Positions 35,777 through 45,453 are shown, numbered from the stretch's first letter. The stretch: DNA of 64,000 bases from an uncultured Lachnospiraceae bacterium (GCA_947631685.1 CANRMI010000001.1:310001-374000), one strand, 5' to 3'. Numbers and translations are program-made. The notes: generated by a model not told the origin, from the letters alone.

Positions 35777-36430
35777 ATGAAATTTGTGAAAGGTATCAGT
35801 TTATTTTTCCTCTATCCGTGTATGACTTTTTTCGCGGGCATCTATCTGGGAGCAGAGGCGGAGCGGTATTTTTATCCCAACAGGCCGGATCTGCTCATAA
35901 CGGAGGCAAAGCCGGAGGATTTTACAGGGACGGAGGGCTTTTCGGAAACGGAAGAGACGGCCTGGCAGGCGGCCGCAGAGGAAGAAGAAGTGCTGACTTC
36001 CGATACGGAATATGTGGTGGAGGAATATGACACCAGACGGGGCACTGCCGTGGAAACCGTTTTAAAGGTACCGGATAAATATCTGGGCATGGACAGGGAC
36101 AGCTTTGAGGAGGCAATGGAGTTGTACGCGCTCTCCCCGCCGCTTTCGGAAAGGGAAAGAGGATTTGTAGGCCTGGAGGTGCGATCTTTTTCCAGGAGCC
36201 GGGTAGTGGTCAGGATGAATTATCTTTACGTGGAGCCTACCCGCGGATTTTACCTGAAAGTAGAGGACAATAACATTGTGGTATACTGCGACGACAAACA
36301 GACCGTGTATATGTATACCACGATTTCCGCTCTGAAGCTGCCCCAGGCGCAGCAGAGCCAGATTGTAAATGGTATTTACATGGAGGACGAAGAGGCGCTC
36401 TACAGCTTCTTGGAGACATACTCCAGTTAA
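35777..36430 (+). CDS. Signal-anchored BofC-like protein
   Basis: 217 residues. An N-terminal hydrophobic segment (about 6-26, GISLFFLYPCMTFFAGIYLG) serves as signal or anchor, then an acidic linker to about 85. The C-terminal 120 residues end in FYLKVEDNNIVVYCDD, ISALKLPQAQQSQIVNGIY and EEALYSFLETYSS, a pattern like the C-terminal domain of BofC, the intermembrane checkpoint protein for sigma-K processing in Bacillus. The similarity is by eye and limited to this domain. AAAGGAG lies about 9 nt before ATG 35777. Confidence 0.6.
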   Translation: MKFVKGISLFFLYPCMTFFAGIYLGAEAERYFYPNRPDLLITEAKPEDFTGTEGFSETEETAWQAAAEEEEVLTSDTEYVVEEYDTRRGTAVETVLKVPDKYLGMDRDSFEEAMELYALSPPLSERERGFVGLEVRSFSRSRVVVRMNYLYVEPTRGFYLKVEDNNIVVYCDDKQTVYMYTTISALKLPQAQQSQIVNGIYMEDEEALYSFLETYSS

Positions 36431-36463
36431 GGGATTTAAGGCAAAAGCCGGAAGGATTACGGG

Positions 36464-37693
36464 ATGAGAAAAAGGATCGGAGTGATCGGCGGCGGAGCCG
36501 CCGGTATCATGGCGGCCATTACCGCTGCCCGGGCGGGAGCGGAGGTAACGCTCTATGAAAGAAATGAAAGAGTGGGGAAAAAGCTGCTTTCCACAGGGAA
36601 CGGAAAATGCAATTTTTCTAATACGGACATGTCTCCCTGTTTTTATTTCAGCAGAGATATGGACAGGGCGCTTTCCGTTTTAGAGCGGTTTGACAATAAG
36701 GCCGCGCTTCGCTTTTTTCACGAAGCGGGGATGCTGACGAAAGAAAAGCGGGGAGGATTGTATCCGGCCGCGGAACAGGCCTCGGTGGTGTTGGATGTGC
36801 TGCGCCTGCAGCTGCAAAAAGAGCAGGTGGAGCTTCTGACAGGGGAGAAAGTAAAGGAAGTAAGAGCAGACGGCAAAGGGATAGAGGTAATCTCGGAAAA
36901 GGGCAGCCGTTTTTTTCAGGGGGTCATCATAGCCTGTGGCGGCAGGGCGGCGCCTCAGACGGGCTCTGACGGAAACGGCTATGATATGGCGAAAGCTCTG
37001 GGACATTCCCTGGTGCCAGTGGTACCGGCGTTGGTACAGTTAAAGGGCGGGGAAAGCTGGTTTTCCTCCGTTTCCGGCGTCAGGGCGGAAACGGCGTTAA
37101 AGCTTATGGTAGAGGGCAGGCAGGAAGCGGAAGAAAGAGGCGAGCTGCAGTTTACCGACTATGGGCTGTCGGGCATCGTGGTATTTCAGATGAGCCGCAT
37201 TGCGGCCTATGCCCTGCGGGATAAAAAGAAAGTGGATGTCTGTATAGATTTCCTGCCGGACTGTCCCCAAGAGGCATATGAGGAATGGAGCAGGAAGCGG
37301 CTGGAACGTATGGACGAAAAGGAAAACGTGGAGGCTTTCTTTACGGGGATGCTGCATAAAAAGCTGATGTCCCTGCTGATACGGCTGGCCGGGTTAAAGC
37401 CTGGCGAGAACTGTAAAAAGGCGGATAAAGAAAAGCTGCGCCGGGTATTTGCCCTGTGCCGGGAACTCAAGGTATCCATAACGGACAGCCATTCCTTCAC
37501 GCATGCCCAGGTCTGCGCGGGAGGCCTGCCCTTAAGCCAGGTGACAGAAAATCTGGAATCCTTAAAGCAGCCGGGGGTATATTTCGCGGGAGAGATTCTG
37601 GATGTGGACGGAAAATGCGGGGGATACAATCTCCAGTGGGCGTGGGCTTCCGGTTATGTGGCCGGCAAAAGCGCGGCTGAAAGCAATACATAG
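36464..37693 (+). CDS. HI0933-family NAD(P)/FAD-dependent oxidoreductase (BaiN-like)
   Basis: 409 residues. FAD dinucleotide motif IGVIGGGAAGIMAAITAARAG at the start (shown in part), then YERNERVGKKLLSTGNGKCNFSN, the hallmark of the HI0933/YhiN family. Near the end, THAQVCAGGLPLSQV and AGEILDVDGKCGGYNLQWAW are also diagnostic. Some relatives act on bile-acid intermediates, but the family is broad and no substrate can be given here. A second, different FAD oxidoreductase gene follows after 19 nt. Confidence 0.9.
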   Translation: MRKRIGVIGGGAAGIMAAITAARAGAEVTLYERNERVGKKLLSTGNGKCNFSNTDMSPCFYFSRDMDRALSVLERFDNKAALRFFHEAGMLTKEKRGGLYPAAEQASVVLDVLRLQLQKEQVELLTGEKVKEVRADGKGIEVISEKGSRFFQGVIIACGGRAAPQTGSDGNGYDMAKALGHSLVPVVPALVQLKGGESWFSSVSGVRAETALKLMVEGRQEAEERGELQFTDYGLSGIVVFQMSRIAAYALRDKKKVDVCIDFLPDCPQEAYEEWSRKRLERMDEKENVEAFFTGMLHKKLMSLLIRLAGLKPGENCKKADKEKLRRVFALCRELKVSITDSHSFTHAQVCAGGLPLSQVTENLESLKQPGVYFAGEILDVDGKCGGYNLQWAWASGYVAGKSAAESNT

Positions 37694-37712
37694 GAGCAAA
37701 ACGAAGGAAAAA

Positions 37713-39314
37713 ATGATCAGAATACAGGTGAAGGTAAGACCGGGGCATACCCGGTTAGAGCTTCTGAAAAAGGCAGCGGCTTCTTTAGGCATATCGGAAA
37801 AAGAGATAAAAGAGATGAAAATCCGCAAAAAATCTCTGGATGCCCGTAAAAAGCCGGAGATTTATTATGTGTATACATTGGATATTGAAGCGGCAAATGA
37901 GGCTTTGCTGGTAAAGCGCCGCAAGGGACTTTCTTTCCTCAAGGAGGAAGAAGGCTACCGGTTCCCCGATAAGAGAGGGAGGTTTCCCCTTTCGCGTCCC
38001 GTGATCGTGGGTACCGGCCCGGCCGGTCTTTTCTGCGGCCTTTTTTTAGCCAGGGCAGGGTATGCCCCTGTTTTGTTGGAAAGGGGAAAAAAGGTGGAGG
38101 AACGCCAGAAAGATGTGGAGGCTTTCTGGCAGGGCGCGCCGCTTCAGCCGGAGTCCAACGTGCAGTTTGGAGAGGGCGGCGCGGGGACTTTTTCCGATGG
38201 GAAACTCAACACCCTGGTGAAGGACAAATATGGACGCAACGGGGAAGTGCTCAGGATCCTGGTGGAATTTGGGGCACCTTCGGAAATTCTGTATGAGAAT
38301 AAGCCCCACATCGGTACGGATATTTTACGGAAAGTCGTGGCGAATATCCGAGAGGAAATTTTGAGGCTGGGCGGAAGGATACGGTTTGAGAGTAAGGTGA
38401 CGGAGATCCTGACGGAAAACGGGGCAGTAAGAGGCGTAGTGATAAACGAGACAGAAGAGCTTGCGGCCGGCGCCGTGATACTGGCGGTGGGACACAGTGC
38501 CAGGGATACCTTTACCATGCTGCTGCAGAAGGGAATCCCCATGGAGGCCAAGCCCTTTGCCGTGGGGCTGCGGGTGGAGCACAGGCAGAGGATGATCGAC
38601 CAAAGCCAGTACGGGGAGGCGGCGGCCGTTCTGCCGCCGGCCGCCTATAAGGTGGCAGCTAAGACCGGCGATGGCAGAGGCGTGTACTCTTTCTGCATGT
38701 GTCCAGGGGGATATGTGGTAAACGCTTCTTCAGAGCCCGGCAGACTGTGTGTCAACGGTATGAGCTACAGCGGCCGTAAGGGGGAAAACGCCAACAGCGC
38801 TATTATTGTGACCGTTTCGCCGGGGGATTTTGAAGGTACGCACCCCCTGGCAGGCATGGAATTTCAAAGGAGACTGGAACAGGGGGCCTATCAGGCGGGA
38901 AAGGGCAGGATACCCGTACAGACCTATCTTAGTTTCCGGGAAAAGACCATGGGCGGACGGAGGCTGGATGCGGCGGAGGGCGCTTCTTTTGGGCCGGCCG
39001 TGAAAGGGACTTTCTGCTTTACGGATATTACGGATATTCTGCCGAAAAATCTGAATCAGGGAATTATAGAGGGAATGGAGGCGTTTTCCCGCTTTGTGAC
39101 GGGATTCAACAGCCCCGATACGCTTTTATCGGGCGTGGAAGCCAGGACTTCTTCTCCCGTCCGGATATGGAGAGGAGAGGATCTGCAGTCGAAGGTCAGA
39201 GGGCTTTATCCTTGCGGGGAAGGGGCCGGTTATGCCGGGGGCATCACTTCAGCAGCCATGGATGGGATAAAAACGGCGGAAGCGGTGGCGGCCGCCTATT
39301 GCCCTGCTCTGTAA
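37713..39314 (+). CDS. FAD-dependent dehydrogenase of the COG2509 type
   Basis: 533 residues. A 75-residue N-terminal domain (basic, with KKSLDARKKPEIYYVYTLDI) precedes the FAD domain: VIVGTGPAGLFCGLFLARAG near 95, LERGKKVEERQKDVEAFW, then VQFGEGGAGTFSDGKLNT. LVKDKYGRNGEVLRILVEFG and GMEAFSRFVTGFNSPDTLL are further typical blocks. This group is widespread in clostridia and uncharacterised. GAAGGA just upstream fixes ATG 37713; the longer open frame from 37602 lies within the previous gene. Confidence 0.9.
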   Translation: MIRIQVKVRPGHTRLELLKKAAASLGISEKEIKEMKIRKKSLDARKKPEIYYVYTLDIEAANEALLVKRRKGLSFLKEEEGYRFPDKRGRFPLSRPVIVGTGPAGLFCGLFLARAGYAPVLLERGKKVEERQKDVEAFWQGAPLQPESNVQFGEGGAGTFSDGKLNTLVKDKYGRNGEVLRILVEFGAPSEILYENKPHIGTDILRKVVANIREEILRLGGRIRFESKVTEILTENGAVRGVVINETEELAAGAVILAVGHSARDTFTMLLQKGIPMEAKPFAVGLRVEHRQRMIDQSQYGEAAAVLPPAAYKVAAKTGDGRGVYSFCMCPGGYVVNASSEPGRLCVNGMSYSGRKGENANSAIIVTVSPGDFEGTHPLAGMEFQRRLEQGAYQAGKGRIPVQTYLSFREKTMGGRRLDAAEGASFGPAVKGTFCFTDITDILPKNLNQGIIEGMEAFSRFVTGFNSPDTLLSGVEARTSSPVRIWRGEDLQSKVRGLYPCGEGAGYAGGITSAAMDGIKTAEAVAAAYCPAL

Positions 39315-39338
39315 GACCGTGCCGCAGCGCGCCATGGA

Positions 39339-39367
39339 TTGACGGAAAGAAAAAAATACAGTAGAAT
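39339..39367 (+). promoter_or_regulatory. Promoter for proB-fau-proA
   Basis: TTGACG (39339-39344), a 17-nt spacer, then TAGAAT (39362-39367), each matching 5 of 6, located 48 nt before the proB start in a 100-nt gap. Confidence 0.7.
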
Positions 39368-39414
39368 GGGAAAGACAGTCCGGGCAAAACAGAACCGGGA
39401 AAGGCAGGAAACAT

Positions 39415-40305
39415 ATGAACTACAGAGAGTTGTTAAAAGATAAAAAGCGGATCGTGGTAAAAATAGGCTCCTCTTCCTTACAGCATCCCCAGACAGGGGA
39501 TCTGGACTATATCAAACTGGAAAAATTAGCCAGGGAGCTCTGCGACATCCGCAACCAGGGAAAGGACGTAGTGTTAGTCAGCTCAGGCGCCATTGCGGTA
39601 GGTAAAAAGGCAGTCAATCCTTATACGGAGCATCAGGAGAAACCGGTGACGCCTCTGGCATTCAAACAGGCCTGCGCGGCAGTGGGCCAGGCCAGGCTCA
39701 TGATGACTTACCAGAAGCTCTTTGCGGAGTACAACCAGATCGTGGCGCAGATCCTGATGACAAAGAATACCGTGGTGGACGACATGAATCGTTTCAACGC
39801 CCACAATACCTTTACGGAACTGTTGAAAATGGGCATTATCCCCATTGTCAATGAAAACGATACCATTGCCAGCTACGAGATCAATTATGAGAAAGACAGC
39901 GATACCCTGATCGGGGACAACGATACCCTTTCCGCCATTGTCGCGGCTTTAGTGGAAGCCGATCTGCTGATCCTGCTTTCGGATATTGACGGGCTCTATA
40001 CGGATGATCCGCATAAAAATCCCGATGCGAAATTTATCCCGGAAGTAGAAAAGCTGACTGAGGAATATTGGAACATGGGAAAAGCCAGTACCGGCAGCAA
40101 TGTAGGTACGGGAGGCATGAATACCAAAATGGCCGCGGCCAGGATCGCGACAGGCATGGGGGCGGACATGTTGATCGCCAACAGCCGGGATGTGGGAATA
40201 CTGCACAGGCTCCTGGCGGGAGAGCAGGAGGGCACTCTGTTTGCTGCCAATCGGGAAGAAAACTTTGATCTGAAAGAATTTGTAAACAGTATTTATAAAC
40301 ACTGA
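39415..40305 (+). CDS. proB: Glutamate 5-kinase without PUA domain
   Basis: 296 residues. It phosphorylates glutamate in the first step of proline synthesis. The amino-acid kinase fold is complete: KRIVVKIGSSSLQ, VLVSSGAIAVGKK, NENDTIA, GDNDTLSAIVAALVEADLL and SDIDGLYTDDPH, then TGGMNTKMAAARIATGMGAD. The C-terminal PUA domain of the 360-370-residue E. coli form is absent. Feedback control by proline lies mainly in the kinase domain, so it may persist. ProA is encoded two genes downstream. Confidence 0.95.
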   Translation: MNYRELLKDKKRIVVKIGSSSLQHPQTGDLDYIKLEKLARELCDIRNQGKDVVLVSSGAIAVGKKAVNPYTEHQEKPVTPLAFKQACAAVGQARLMMTYQKLFAEYNQIVAQILMTKNTVVDDMNRFNAHNTFTELLKMGIIPIVNENDTIASYEINYEKDSDTLIGDNDTLSAIVAALVEADLLILLSDIDGLYTDDPHKNPDAKFIPEVEKLTEEYWNMGKASTGSNVGTGGMNTKMAAARIATGMGADMLIANSRDVGILHRLLAGEQEGTLFAANREENFDLKEFVNSIYKH

Positions 40306-40315
40306 TAACACGGAT

Positions 40316-40885
40316 ATGGAAGAAAAGAGACTGAGTAAATCCGAGATCCGCCGCAGTGTTCTGAAACTGCGGGATCAGCTTACAACTGCAGAACGAGAGC
40401 GCTCCGAAATTCTTTTAACGGAGAGGATACTGGGGCATCAGTGGTACTACGGCGCGGAGGAGCTGCTGGTATTTATCAGCTTCGGAAGTGAAATAGACAC
40501 GGCGCCCATCTGGACGGAAGCGCTGCGCCAGAAGAAAAAAGTATATGCTCCCTGTGTATGCGGCGAGAAAATGGAATTTTACCGTATTTTGGGGAGAGAA
40601 GATCTCCGGGCGGGATATAAAGGAATCCCGGAGCCGTCAGAACCTGAGAAGCGGGAACGGTTTGTGTTTGCCGAAAGCAGGGCGGCCCGCGTCCTGATGC
40701 TGATGCCGGGGGCGGCCTTTGATCCGTACCGCAGCCGTATCGGGTATGGAAAGGGTTATTATGACCGTTATCTGGCGGATAAAACGTCCCTGCATACCAT
40801 TGCCGTGGGATACCGCTGCCAAATGGTAGAAAGAATCTGGGCGGACGATACGGATATAAAACCCATGCAGGTCATATGCCTGTAG
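40316..40885 (+). CDS. fau: 5-formyltetrahydrofolate cyclo-ligase
   Basis: 189 residues. It converts 5-formyl-THF to methenyl-THF with ATP, recycling the storage form into one-carbon metabolism. Motifs: EIRRSVLKLRDQLT at the start, VFISFGSEIDT, and the signature MPGAAFDPYRSRIGYGKGYYDRYL. It lies between proB and proA with gaps of 10 and 30 nt, an unusual place for a folate gene, and joins the fhs-folD theme elsewhere in the window. Confidence 0.92.
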   Translation: MEEKRLSKSEIRRSVLKLRDQLTTAERERSEILLTERILGHQWYYGAEELLVFISFGSEIDTAPIWTEALRQKKKVYAPCVCGEKMEFYRILGREDLRAGYKGIPEPSEPEKRERFVFAESRAARVLMLMPGAAFDPYRSRIGYGKGYYDRYLADKTSLHTIAVGYRCQMVERIWADDTDIKPMQVICL

Positions 40886-40915
40886 AGGAGAAAAGAAAGA
40901 ACTGGGGGAATTGTC

Positions 40916-42163
40916 ATGACGGATCTGGAAATGATGGGAAAGAATGCGGCAGAAGCCAAATACAATCTGCAGGCGTTAAGCGCCGAAGAAAAGAACCGCC
41001 TGCTCATATCCGCGGCAAAATCGCTGTGTGAGAATACGGAGGAGATTTTAAAGGCCAACGGGCAGGACATTGAGGCGGCCAGGGAAAGCGGTATGCACGA
41101 GGGGCTTTTGGACAGACTGCGGCTGACACCGGCAAGGATTCAGGCTATGGCGGAGGGCTTACGGCAGATAGCCGCGCTGCCGGATCCTGTGGGAGAAGTC
41201 ATGGAGCGTTTCGTACGGCCCAACGGCCTGGAAATCGAAAAAAGACGGGTTCCCATGGGGGTGATCGGTATCATCTATGAATCCCGCCCCAATGTGACGG
41301 CAGACGCGTTCGGGCTCTGTTTTAAGGCAGGCAGCGCCGTGATCTTAAAGGGCGGAAGCGACGCGCTGTGCTCCAACAAAGCAATCACCGGTCTGCTGCG
41401 GGAAGCGTTAAAGGCAGAAGGGATCCCAATGGACGCACTGCAGCTGATAACCGATACGGACAGGAGCGTGACGGCCGCTTTTATGAAGCTGAACCGCTAT
41501 GTGGATCTGCTGATTCCAAGGGGCGGCGCGGGGCTCATCCGCAGCGTGGTGGAAAACAGTACGATTCCCGTGATCGAGACAGGAACCGGCAACTGCCATG
41601 TCTATGTGGATAAAGACGCGGATTTGACTATGGCGGTCAATATAATCATCAACGCCAAAACACAGCGTATCGGTGTCTGCAACGCCTGCGAATCCCTGGT
41701 GATCCATGAGAGCGTGCGGGAAAGCTTCCTGCCCATGCTGGCAGAGGCGCTTCGGGCACATCACGTGGAAATGCGGGGGGACGAAAGAGTAAGGGAAGTT
41801 TTGACGGACGTATCTGCAGCCACGGAAGAAGACTATGGGCAGGAATATCTGGACTATATAATTTCCATGAAGACCGTAGGCAGCGTGGAAGAAGCCATTT
41901 CTCATATCAACAGATACAATACCGGACATTCCGAAACCATTGTCACCGAAAATGCCCAGGCGGCGGAGAAATTTATACAGGGTGTGGACGCGGCCTGCGT
42001 CTATGTCAATGCCTCCACCCGTTTTACAGACGGTTTTGAGTTCGGTTTCGGGGCGGAGATCGGTATCAGCACCCAGAAGCTCCATGCCAGGGGACCTATG
42101 GGCCTGCGGGAGCTGACTTCCTACAAATATGCGGTCAGGGGAAACGGCCAGATCAGGGAATGA
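40916..42163 (+). CDS. proA: Gamma-glutamyl phosphate reductase
   Basis: 415 residues. NADPH-dependent reduction of glutamyl phosphate to the semialdehyde, second step of proline synthesis. [38 protein letters not shown] and [19 protein letters not shown] are diagnostic; the catalytic cysteine is in [15 protein letters not shown]. The C-terminus has [21 protein letters not shown] full-length enzyme with nothing unusual. Confidence 0.97.
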   Translation: MTDLEMMGKNAAEAKYNLQALSAEEKNRLLISAAKSLCENTEEILKANGQDIEAARESGMHEGLLDRLRLTPARIQAMAEGLRQIAALPDPVGEVMERFVRPNGLEIEKRRVPMGVIGIIYESRPNVTADAFGLCFKAGSAVILKGGSDALCSNKAITGLLREALKAEGIPMDALQLITDTDRSVTAAFMKLNRYVDLLIPRGGAGLIRSVVENSTIPVIETGTGNCHVYVDKDADLTMAVNIIINAKTQRIGVCNACESLVIHESVRESFLPMLAEALRAHHVEMRGDERVREVLTDVSAATEEDYGQEYLDYIISMKTVGSVEEAISHINRYNTGHSETIVTENAQAAEKFIQGVDAACVYVNASTRFTDGFEFGFGAEIGISTQKLHARGPMGLRELTSYKYAVRGNGQIRE

Positions 42164-42206
42164 GAAAGTCTGGATTGAGAAAGCGTAAGTGGTGAGCGCG
42201 GAAAGC

Positions 42207-42235
42207 GGATGAAAGTATGCGGGATGAAAGTATGC
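42207..42235 (+). repeat. Tandem duplication spanning the miaB start
   Basis: The 14-nt unit GGATGAAAGTATGC occurs at 42207-42220 and again at 42222-42235 (period 15). Each copy carries an ATG in the same frame (42217 and 42232), so the duplication creates two candidate starts. Confidence 0.9.
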
Positions 42236-43653
42236 AGGACGAAAAAGAAAGGCAGTATGCGTATATAGAACGGGCCAGAAAACACGTGGAGAAACTGACC
42301 AAAGAACTGGGGCGGAAACCGGTTTATCATGTGACCACCTTTGGGTGCCAGATGAATGCCAGAGATTCGGAAAAGCTGTGCGGCATATTGGAAGAGGCCG
42401 GCTTTGCGGAATCTGAAGAGGAAAATGCGGACTTTGTGATCTTCAATACTTGTACCGTACGGGACAACGCGAATCAGAAGGTATACGGCAGACTGGGGGA
42501 ACTGAAGGGATTTAAGAAAAGGAATCCCCATATGAAGATCGCCCTGTGCGGCTGTATGATGCAGGAAGCCTCCGTGATTGAAAAAATAAAAGAGAGCTAC
42601 CGGTTTGTGGATCTGATATTCGGCACGCACAATATTTACAAATTTGCCGAATTGCTGTGCAGTATGTATGAAGCGGAGGGGATGCTCATAGACATCTGGC
42701 AGGATACCAGCGAAATTGTGGAAGATCTGCCGGTGAAACGGAAATATCCCTTTAAGTCAGGCATCAATGTGATGTTTGGCTGTAATAATTTTTGCAGCTA
42801 CTGTATCGTGCCCTATGTGCGGGGACGGGAAAGAAGCCGCGGCCCCAAGGACATTCTGCGGGAAATAGAAGCTCTGGCAGCGGATGGCGTGGTGGAGATC
42901 ATGCTGCTGGGACAGAATGTAAATTCTTATGGCAAAAATTTAGAGGAGTCCATTACCTTTGCCGGACTTTTGCGGGAAGTGGAAAAGGTGGAAGGCATAG
43001 AACGGATCCGGTTCATGACCTCCCATCCCAAGGATCTGTCAGAAGAACTGATCCAGGTGATGAAGGACTCGAAAAAAATATGCAGACATCTGCATCTGCC
43101 GCTGCAGGCAGGCTCTGACCGCATTTTAAAGGCGATGAACAGGGGCTATACAAAGGAAGAGTACATAGCCTTAGCTAAGCATATCAGGGAGGAAATCCCG
43201 GATATGGCGCTGACTACCGATATTATCGTGGGCTTTCCGGGGGAGACGAAAGAGGACGTGGAGGAGACGATCTCGGTAATAAAAGAAGTGGAATACGACA
43301 ACGCGTTTACTTTTATTTACTCCAAGCGGACGGGGACACCGGCAGCCGCCATGGAACAGGTGCCGGAGGAGATCGTAAAAGAAGGCTTTGACAAAGTGCT
43401 CAAAACGGTGCAGGAGACTGCCAGAAAGCGGGTGAAACGCTATCAGGGCCAGGTGCTGGAGGCTTTGGTGGAGGAAGTGAACGAACAGGACGATTCGCTT
43501 TTGACGGGAAGGCTGTCCAACAATACGATCGTACATTTCCCAGGCTCTCCCTCTCTGATAGGGAAGATCGTGAAGGTGCGGCTGACGGAATGCAGGGGAT
43601 TTTATTATCTGGGAGAAATAGAGAAGGAAGCAGAAGCTTACGGAAGGATCTGA
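42217..43653 (+). CDS. miaB: tRNA 2-methylthio-N6-isopentenyladenosine synthase (radical SAM)
   Basis: 478 residues. It adds a methylthio group to i6A37 in tRNAs reading UNN codons. UPF0004 domain with TFGCQMNARDSEKL; radical SAM cysteines in FGCNNFCSYCIVPYVRGRERSR (cluster CNNFCSYC); a C-terminal TRAM domain ends at about 470. The isopentenyl group it needs is added by MiaA, encoded further along. The start is uncertain between ATG 42217 and 42232 within a small duplication, and no strong ribosome site favours one. The 3' end overlaps the convergent DUF6044-like gene by 16 nt. Confidence 0.95.
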   Translation: MRDESMQDEKERQYAYIERARKHVEKLTKELGRKPVYHVTTFGCQMNARDSEKLCGILEEAGFAESEEENADFVIFNTCTVRDNANQKVYGRLGELKGFKKRNPHMKIALCGCMMQEASVIEKIKESYRFVDLIFGTHNIYKFAELLCSMYEAEGMLIDIWQDTSEIVEDLPVKRKYPFKSGINVMFGCNNFCSYCIVPYVRGRERSRGPKDILREIEALAADGVVEIMLLGQNVNSYGKNLEESITFAGLLREVEKVEGIERIRFMTSHPKDLSEELIQVMKDSKKICRHLHLPLQAGSDRILKAMNRGYTKEEYIALAKHIREEIPDMALTTDIIVGFPGETKEDVEETISVIKEVEYDNAFTFIYSKRTGTPAAAMEQVPEEIVKEGFDKVLKTVQETARKRVKRYQGQVLEALVEEVNEQDDSLLTGRLSNNTIVHFPGSPSLIGKIVKVRLTECRGFYYLGEIEKEAEAYGRI

Positions 43654-45374
43654 TAGAGATATATGTTGTAGTAGCTGTCCGGTGTGGAAAAAGGCTCTTC
43701 CCGTAAAAGTTCCAGACCTTCCTCTTCTGCGTTGACAATATAGGCCGCGGAAAAGATATAGCGGCAGCCCAGCCGGTATAGGGCGGAAGTATCGATCCGC
43801 AGATCGTTATACCAGAAAGAGCCTTTCTGGATATTAAAATAGCCGGGAATCTCGTGGGAGAAGAGATAACAGCGATTGCCCCATGTATCGTAATAGTCTC
43901 TGAGCCAGTCATTTGCCTCTAACTCTGGCGCGATGACCTCTCTGAACGCGTGTTTGTAGGAGAGAGGATAGTTGTTGGAATAGCCGTCTACACAGTAAAA
44001 TCCGTGATAAAGCGCCGCCGCGGGATCAATGCCCAGGCTGGCAGCTTTGTATTCTTCTTTTTCTTGGTTCTCAGTATCTTGTATGTATGCTTCCACTTGG
44101 TCAAAAATACCGATTCCGTAATAGTCCGAATAGCTTATGACAGGATAGTCTGCGTCGAGGAGTCTGCGGACGCAGGGCAGGGCGGAACAGGCCTTTAAGT
44201 TAAAAAAGGACAAAAGGGCCAGAGAAACTGTTCCGGCCAGGATGCCTATATATCTGGACTTTCCCGTAAGCTGCAGGAGGATGTGGAGGCAAAGCGCCAA
44301 AACCGTGTACCAGAGCATCGGAGAGAGCCAGAGGAGGCGGTCCATCTGAAAGGAGCCGAAAGAGCCTAACAGATTTCGAAAACGGATACCGGCTTCGGTG
44401 CCCCAGAGGGCGGCAAGAACGCACAGGGAAAGAACCGAGGCCAGAACGCCAAGGAGGATGCGGAAGCTTTTTTGGAGGGAGGATTCCCAGTTTCGGTATG
44501 TCAAAAGCCCCAAAACCAGAACGACCGCCGTGGGTATCAGGATAAAAATATGGTTGTCGCCGCAGTGCTGTATGTTTTGAAGCAGAAAGCTTTTGAAAGA
44601 AGTAAAAAAAGGTGCGTCGGCCAGAACAAATTCGCTTCTGTGGGAAATTTCTTCCCCCGCTGTCTGAAACAGTCCCTCAAGCAGAGGCAGGTTTTCTGCC
44701 AGGTATATCCCGCTCATTAAAAGAAAGCTGCCCATATAAGCCGTTTTTTGCCTGCCACGGCCTCTTATCAGCAGAAAGAGATTGGCGCAAAACAGGATTC
44801 CCAGCCAGATAAAGCCGCACAAGGCCAGGGAAGACATGGAGGCATAAAAGGCCAGATACAGATAGGCGGATACTTTGTGCTTTCTGTTGTGCAAAAGAAG
44901 AAGACAGTACGCCGCCAGAGGCATACCGTACTGGGAGAGGCCGTAGAGGGGCAAAAAGGGCAGGAACGCGTAAGCAAGGGCCGTTATCACATTGACACAG
45001 GGGCGCCCGGTCAAAAGATCACTGAGCAGAAACATCCCCGCATACCCGGTCAGCTGTCCGAGAAGCTGCAGCAGAAAATAGGCGCTCCGGGGGGGCAAGA
45101 GCCGGAAAAAGAGTACAGCCAGGGGAGCGGGCGGACACAGAGCGGTCTTAGGGGCGCCGTTTAAAAACTCGGGGATGATGTTTCCTGGAGAAAAGAGATA
45201 CTTGGCCTGATAAATATAGGCGATCATTTCGCCGTCCAGCTGATCATAATAAGGGATGACCGCATTTTGGCCTAAGATCCAGAAAGGAAGCTGGAACAGC
45301 AGTATGCCCACAAGCCCGGCGCAGAAAAGCCCGGCTTTGGAAAAATGGCAGAATCCCTTTTTTGTGTTCCGCAT
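43638..45374 (-). CDS. Polytopic membrane protein, DUF6044/YfhO-like
   Basis: 578 residues. About 11-12 membrane helices span 15-420, with VIPYYDQLDGEMIAYIYQAK in the first loop, then a C-terminal outside domain of about 150 residues (VISYSDYYGIGIFDQVEAYI and so on). This resembles DUF6044/YfhO-type proteins thought to act in envelope polymer glycosylation, though no catalytic residue is proven. ATG 45374 has AAAGGAG well placed upstream. It is one of only two minus-strand genes here, with its own promoter at 45412-45440 divergent from mutS. Confidence 0.78.
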   Translation of the reverse strand: MRNTKKGFCHFSKAGLFCAGLVGILLFQLPFWILGQNAVIPYYDQLDGEMIAYIYQAKYLFSPGNIIPEFLNGAPKTALCPPAPLAVLFFRLLPPRSAYFLLQLLGQLTGYAGMFLLSDLLTGRPCVNVITALAYAFLPFLPLYGLSQYGMPLAAYCLLLLHNRKHKVSAYLYLAFYASMSSLALCGFIWLGILFCANLFLLIRGRGRQKTAYMGSFLLMSGIYLAENLPLLEGLFQTAGEEISHRSEFVLADAPFFTSFKSFLLQNIQHCGDNHIFILIPTAVVLVLGLLTYRNWESSLQKSFRILLGVLASVLSLCVLAALWGTEAGIRFRNLLGSFGSFQMDRLLWLSPMLWYTVLALCLHILLQLTGKSRYIGILAGTVSLALLSFFNLKACSALPCVRRLLDADYPVISYSDYYGIGIFDQVEAYIQDTENQEKEEYKAASLGIDPAAALYHGFYCVDGYSNNYPLSYKHAFREVIAPELEANDWLRDYYDTWGNRCYLFSHEIPGYFNIQKGSFWYNDLRIDTSALYRLGCRYIFSAAYIVNAEEEGLELLREEPFSTPDSYYNIYLYQILP

Positions 45375-45411
45375 GATGACTCCTTTCTTGTCTGCAGGAA
45401 ATGATGTTATT

Positions 45412-45440
45412 ATTATAATCAAACAGAAAGACGATTGCAA
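45412..45440 (-). promoter_or_regulatory. Promoter for the DUF6044-like gene
   Basis: On the minus strand: TTGCAA (45435-45440), 17 nt, then a perfect TATAAT (45412-45417), 38 nt before the start codon. Confidence 0.7.
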
Positions 45441-45453
45441 GCTGTGAGACCGA

